Shown here: positions 5,198 through 6,379 of the stretch, piece by piece
Layout: each line of letters opens with the position of its first letter
Position numbering within the stretch: the stretch's first letter is position 1
NCBI GenBank assembly: GCA_963540705.1
Contig: CAUTQX010000038.1
Coordinates: 1-6,379 of the forward strand
Length of the DNA: 6,379 bases
Source: Nanosynbacter sp963540705
GTDB taxonomy: Bacteria > Patescibacteriota > Saccharimonadia > Saccharimonadales > Saccharimonadaceae
Direction: 5' to 3'
Notes under the pieces: model-generated
The model's input: only the letters and a program-made list of their open reading frames with translations
Databases searched by the model: none
What the model was told of the DNA's origin: nothing
Program-made: the position numbers and the translations under genes

Positions 5198-6379
5198 ATG
5201 GCAGATGCATTTGACCGAAGCAAACCGCACGTTAACGTTGGTACAATGGGCCACGTTGACCACGGTAAGACTACGCTGACTGCTGCGATTACTGCAGTGT
5301 TGGCAAAGCGCCTACCAAGCGCAGTTAACAAACCTGTTGCGTACGACCAGATCGACAACGCACCAGAAGAGAAGCAACGTGGTATTACTATCGCGTCTTC
5401 ACACCAAGAGTATGAATCAAAGAATCGTCACTATGCACACGTTGACATGCCAGGACACGCTGACTACGTCAAGAACATGATCACCGGTGCTGCTCAGGTT
5501 GACGGTGCGGTATTGGTTATCGCTGCAACTGACGGCCCAATGCCTCAGACTCGTGAGCACGTTTTGCTTGCAAAGCAGGTTGGTGTGCCAAAGATCGTTG
5601 TCTTCTTGAACAAGATGGACATGGCTGACGAAGAAATGGTTGAGCTGATCGAAGAGGAAGTTCGCGAACTTCTTGAAAAGAACGGCTTCGACAAAGACGC
5701 TCCAATCATCAAGGGTTCTGCTCTTAAGGCTCTTGAAGGTGATGAGAAATACGAAGACGCTATTATGGAATTGGTTGACGCAATGGACAGCTACATTCCA
5801 GAGCCAGCACGTGACATGGACAAACCATTCATTATGCCAATTGAGGACGTCTTCTCAATTAAGGGTCGTGGTACAGTAGCAACTGGTCGTATCGAGCAGG
5901 GTGTTGTTAAATTGAACGACGAAGTTGAAATCGTTGGTTTGAAGCCAACTCAGAAGTCAGTTGTAACTGGTATTGAGGCCTTCAAGAAATCTCTTGACCA
6001 GGGTCAAGCAGGTGACAACGCAGGTGTCTTGCTACGTGGTATTGAGCGCAGCGACATTGAGCGCGGTCAAGTTTTGGCAAAGCCAGGCACAATTACTCCA
6101 CATACTGAGTTTGAAGCTGAAGTTTACATCTTGAAGAAGGAAGAAGGTGGTCGCCACACTCCATTCTCAAAGGGCTACAAGCCACAGTTCTACTTCCGCA
6201 CAACTGACGTTACTGGTGAAGTTGAATTGCCAGCTGACAAAGAAATGGTCATGCCAGGCGACACTGTAACCTTCAAGGTTAAGTTGCTTGCACCAATCGC
6301 TATGGAGCAAGGTTTGAACTTTGCTATCCGCGAAGGTGGCCGTACAGTTGGTGCTGGTGTTGTTACAAACATCATCAAA
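5198..6379 (+). CDS. tuf: Elongation factor Tu (stop codon beyond the right edge)
   Basis: EF-Tu is the GTPase that delivers aminoacyl-tRNA to the ribosomal A site. The visible 394 codons cover essentially the whole protein: the last residues (GAGVVTNIIK) align with the usual C-terminus, so probably only the stop is missing. G1 is GHVDHGKT (18-25), switch I has RGITI with T64, G3 is DMPGH (83-87) with catalytic H87, G4 is NKMD (138-141) and G5 is GSAL (173-176). Domain 2 starts near 209 (KPFIMPIEDVFSIKGRGTV) and domain 3 near 303. The positions that are Cys in E. coli G3 and G4 (DCPGH, NKCD) are both Met here, and there is no cysteine in the visible protein. Codon choice favours AAC, GAC, TTC and GGT, as in highly expressed genes and unlike the upstream unknown gene. 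It has its own strong promoter and Shine-Dalgarno site. The switch region SHQEYES supports a candidate-phylum bacterium. Confidence 0.98.
   Translation, partial: MADAFDRSKPHVNVGTMGHVDHGKTTLTAAITAVLAKRLPSAVNKPVAYDQIDNAPEEKQRGITIASSHQEYESKNRHYAHVDMPGHADYVKNMITGAAQVDGAVLVIAATDGPMPQTREHVLLAKQVGVPKIVVFLNKMDMADEEMVELIEEEVRELLEKNGFDKDAPIIKGSALKALEGDEKYEDAIMELVDAMDSYIPEPARDMDKPFIMPIEDVFSIKGRGTVATGRIEQGVVKLNDEVEIVGLKPTQKSVVTGIEAFKKSLDQGQAGDNAGVLLRGIERSDIERGQVLAKPGTITPHTEFEAEVYILKKEEGGRHTPFSKGYKPQFYFRTTDVTGEVELPADKEMVMPGDTVTFKVKLLAPIAMEQGLNFAIREGGRTVGAGVVTNIIK

Overview
This window looks like a chromosomal segment from a bacterium of the candidate phyla radiation, most likely Candidatus Saccharibacteria (TM7). 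That is an inference. It rests on the form of EF-Tu (switch region reading SHQEYES, no cysteine anywhere), a eukaryote-like branching enzyme, a Tgt with an unusual loop and pocket, and a large acidic protein I do not recognise. Base composition is moderately AT-rich. TGA acts as a normal stop (it ends the unknown gene) and TGG is Trp, so there is no sign of the recoded UGA of SR1/Gracilibacteria. Nothing in the window indicates a mobile element, CRISPR array or RNA gene.

Layout: positions 1-120 hold no supportable gene. A 1,4-alpha-glucan branching enzyme gene (glgB, GH13_8 type) lies on the minus strand, with its promoter region divergent from the next gene. On the plus strand follow a 564-residue protein of unknown function, then tgt (tRNA-guanine transglycosylase) only 16 bp later, then a 114-bp spacer carrying a strong promoter, a possible 10-codon upstream reading frame and a Shine-Dalgarno site. 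tuf (EF-Tu) comes last and runs off the right edge, lacking only its stop codon and at most a few residues.

The most striking pattern is regulatory. The three non-tuf genes each have a good -10 box about 6-10 nt upstream of the start codon and no Shine-Dalgarno sequence, so their transcripts should be leaderless or almost so. tuf instead has a 17-bp-spaced -35/-10 promoter, a leader of about 75 nt and a clear AAGGAG. tuf also shows the C-ending codon preference (AAC, GAC, TTC) of a highly expressed gene, unlike the unknown gene. The window therefore seems to contain two translation-initiation modes side by side.

Functionally the genes do not form one pathway: alpha-glucan branching, an unknown cytoplasmic acidic protein, tRNA wobble-base modification and translation elongation. 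tgt and tuf both serve translation, but each has its own promoter. The unknown protein appears to be built from about four diverged copies of one beta-strand unit separated by helical stretches, and is the best candidate here for something undescribed. No rho-independent terminator was found in any intergenic gap.
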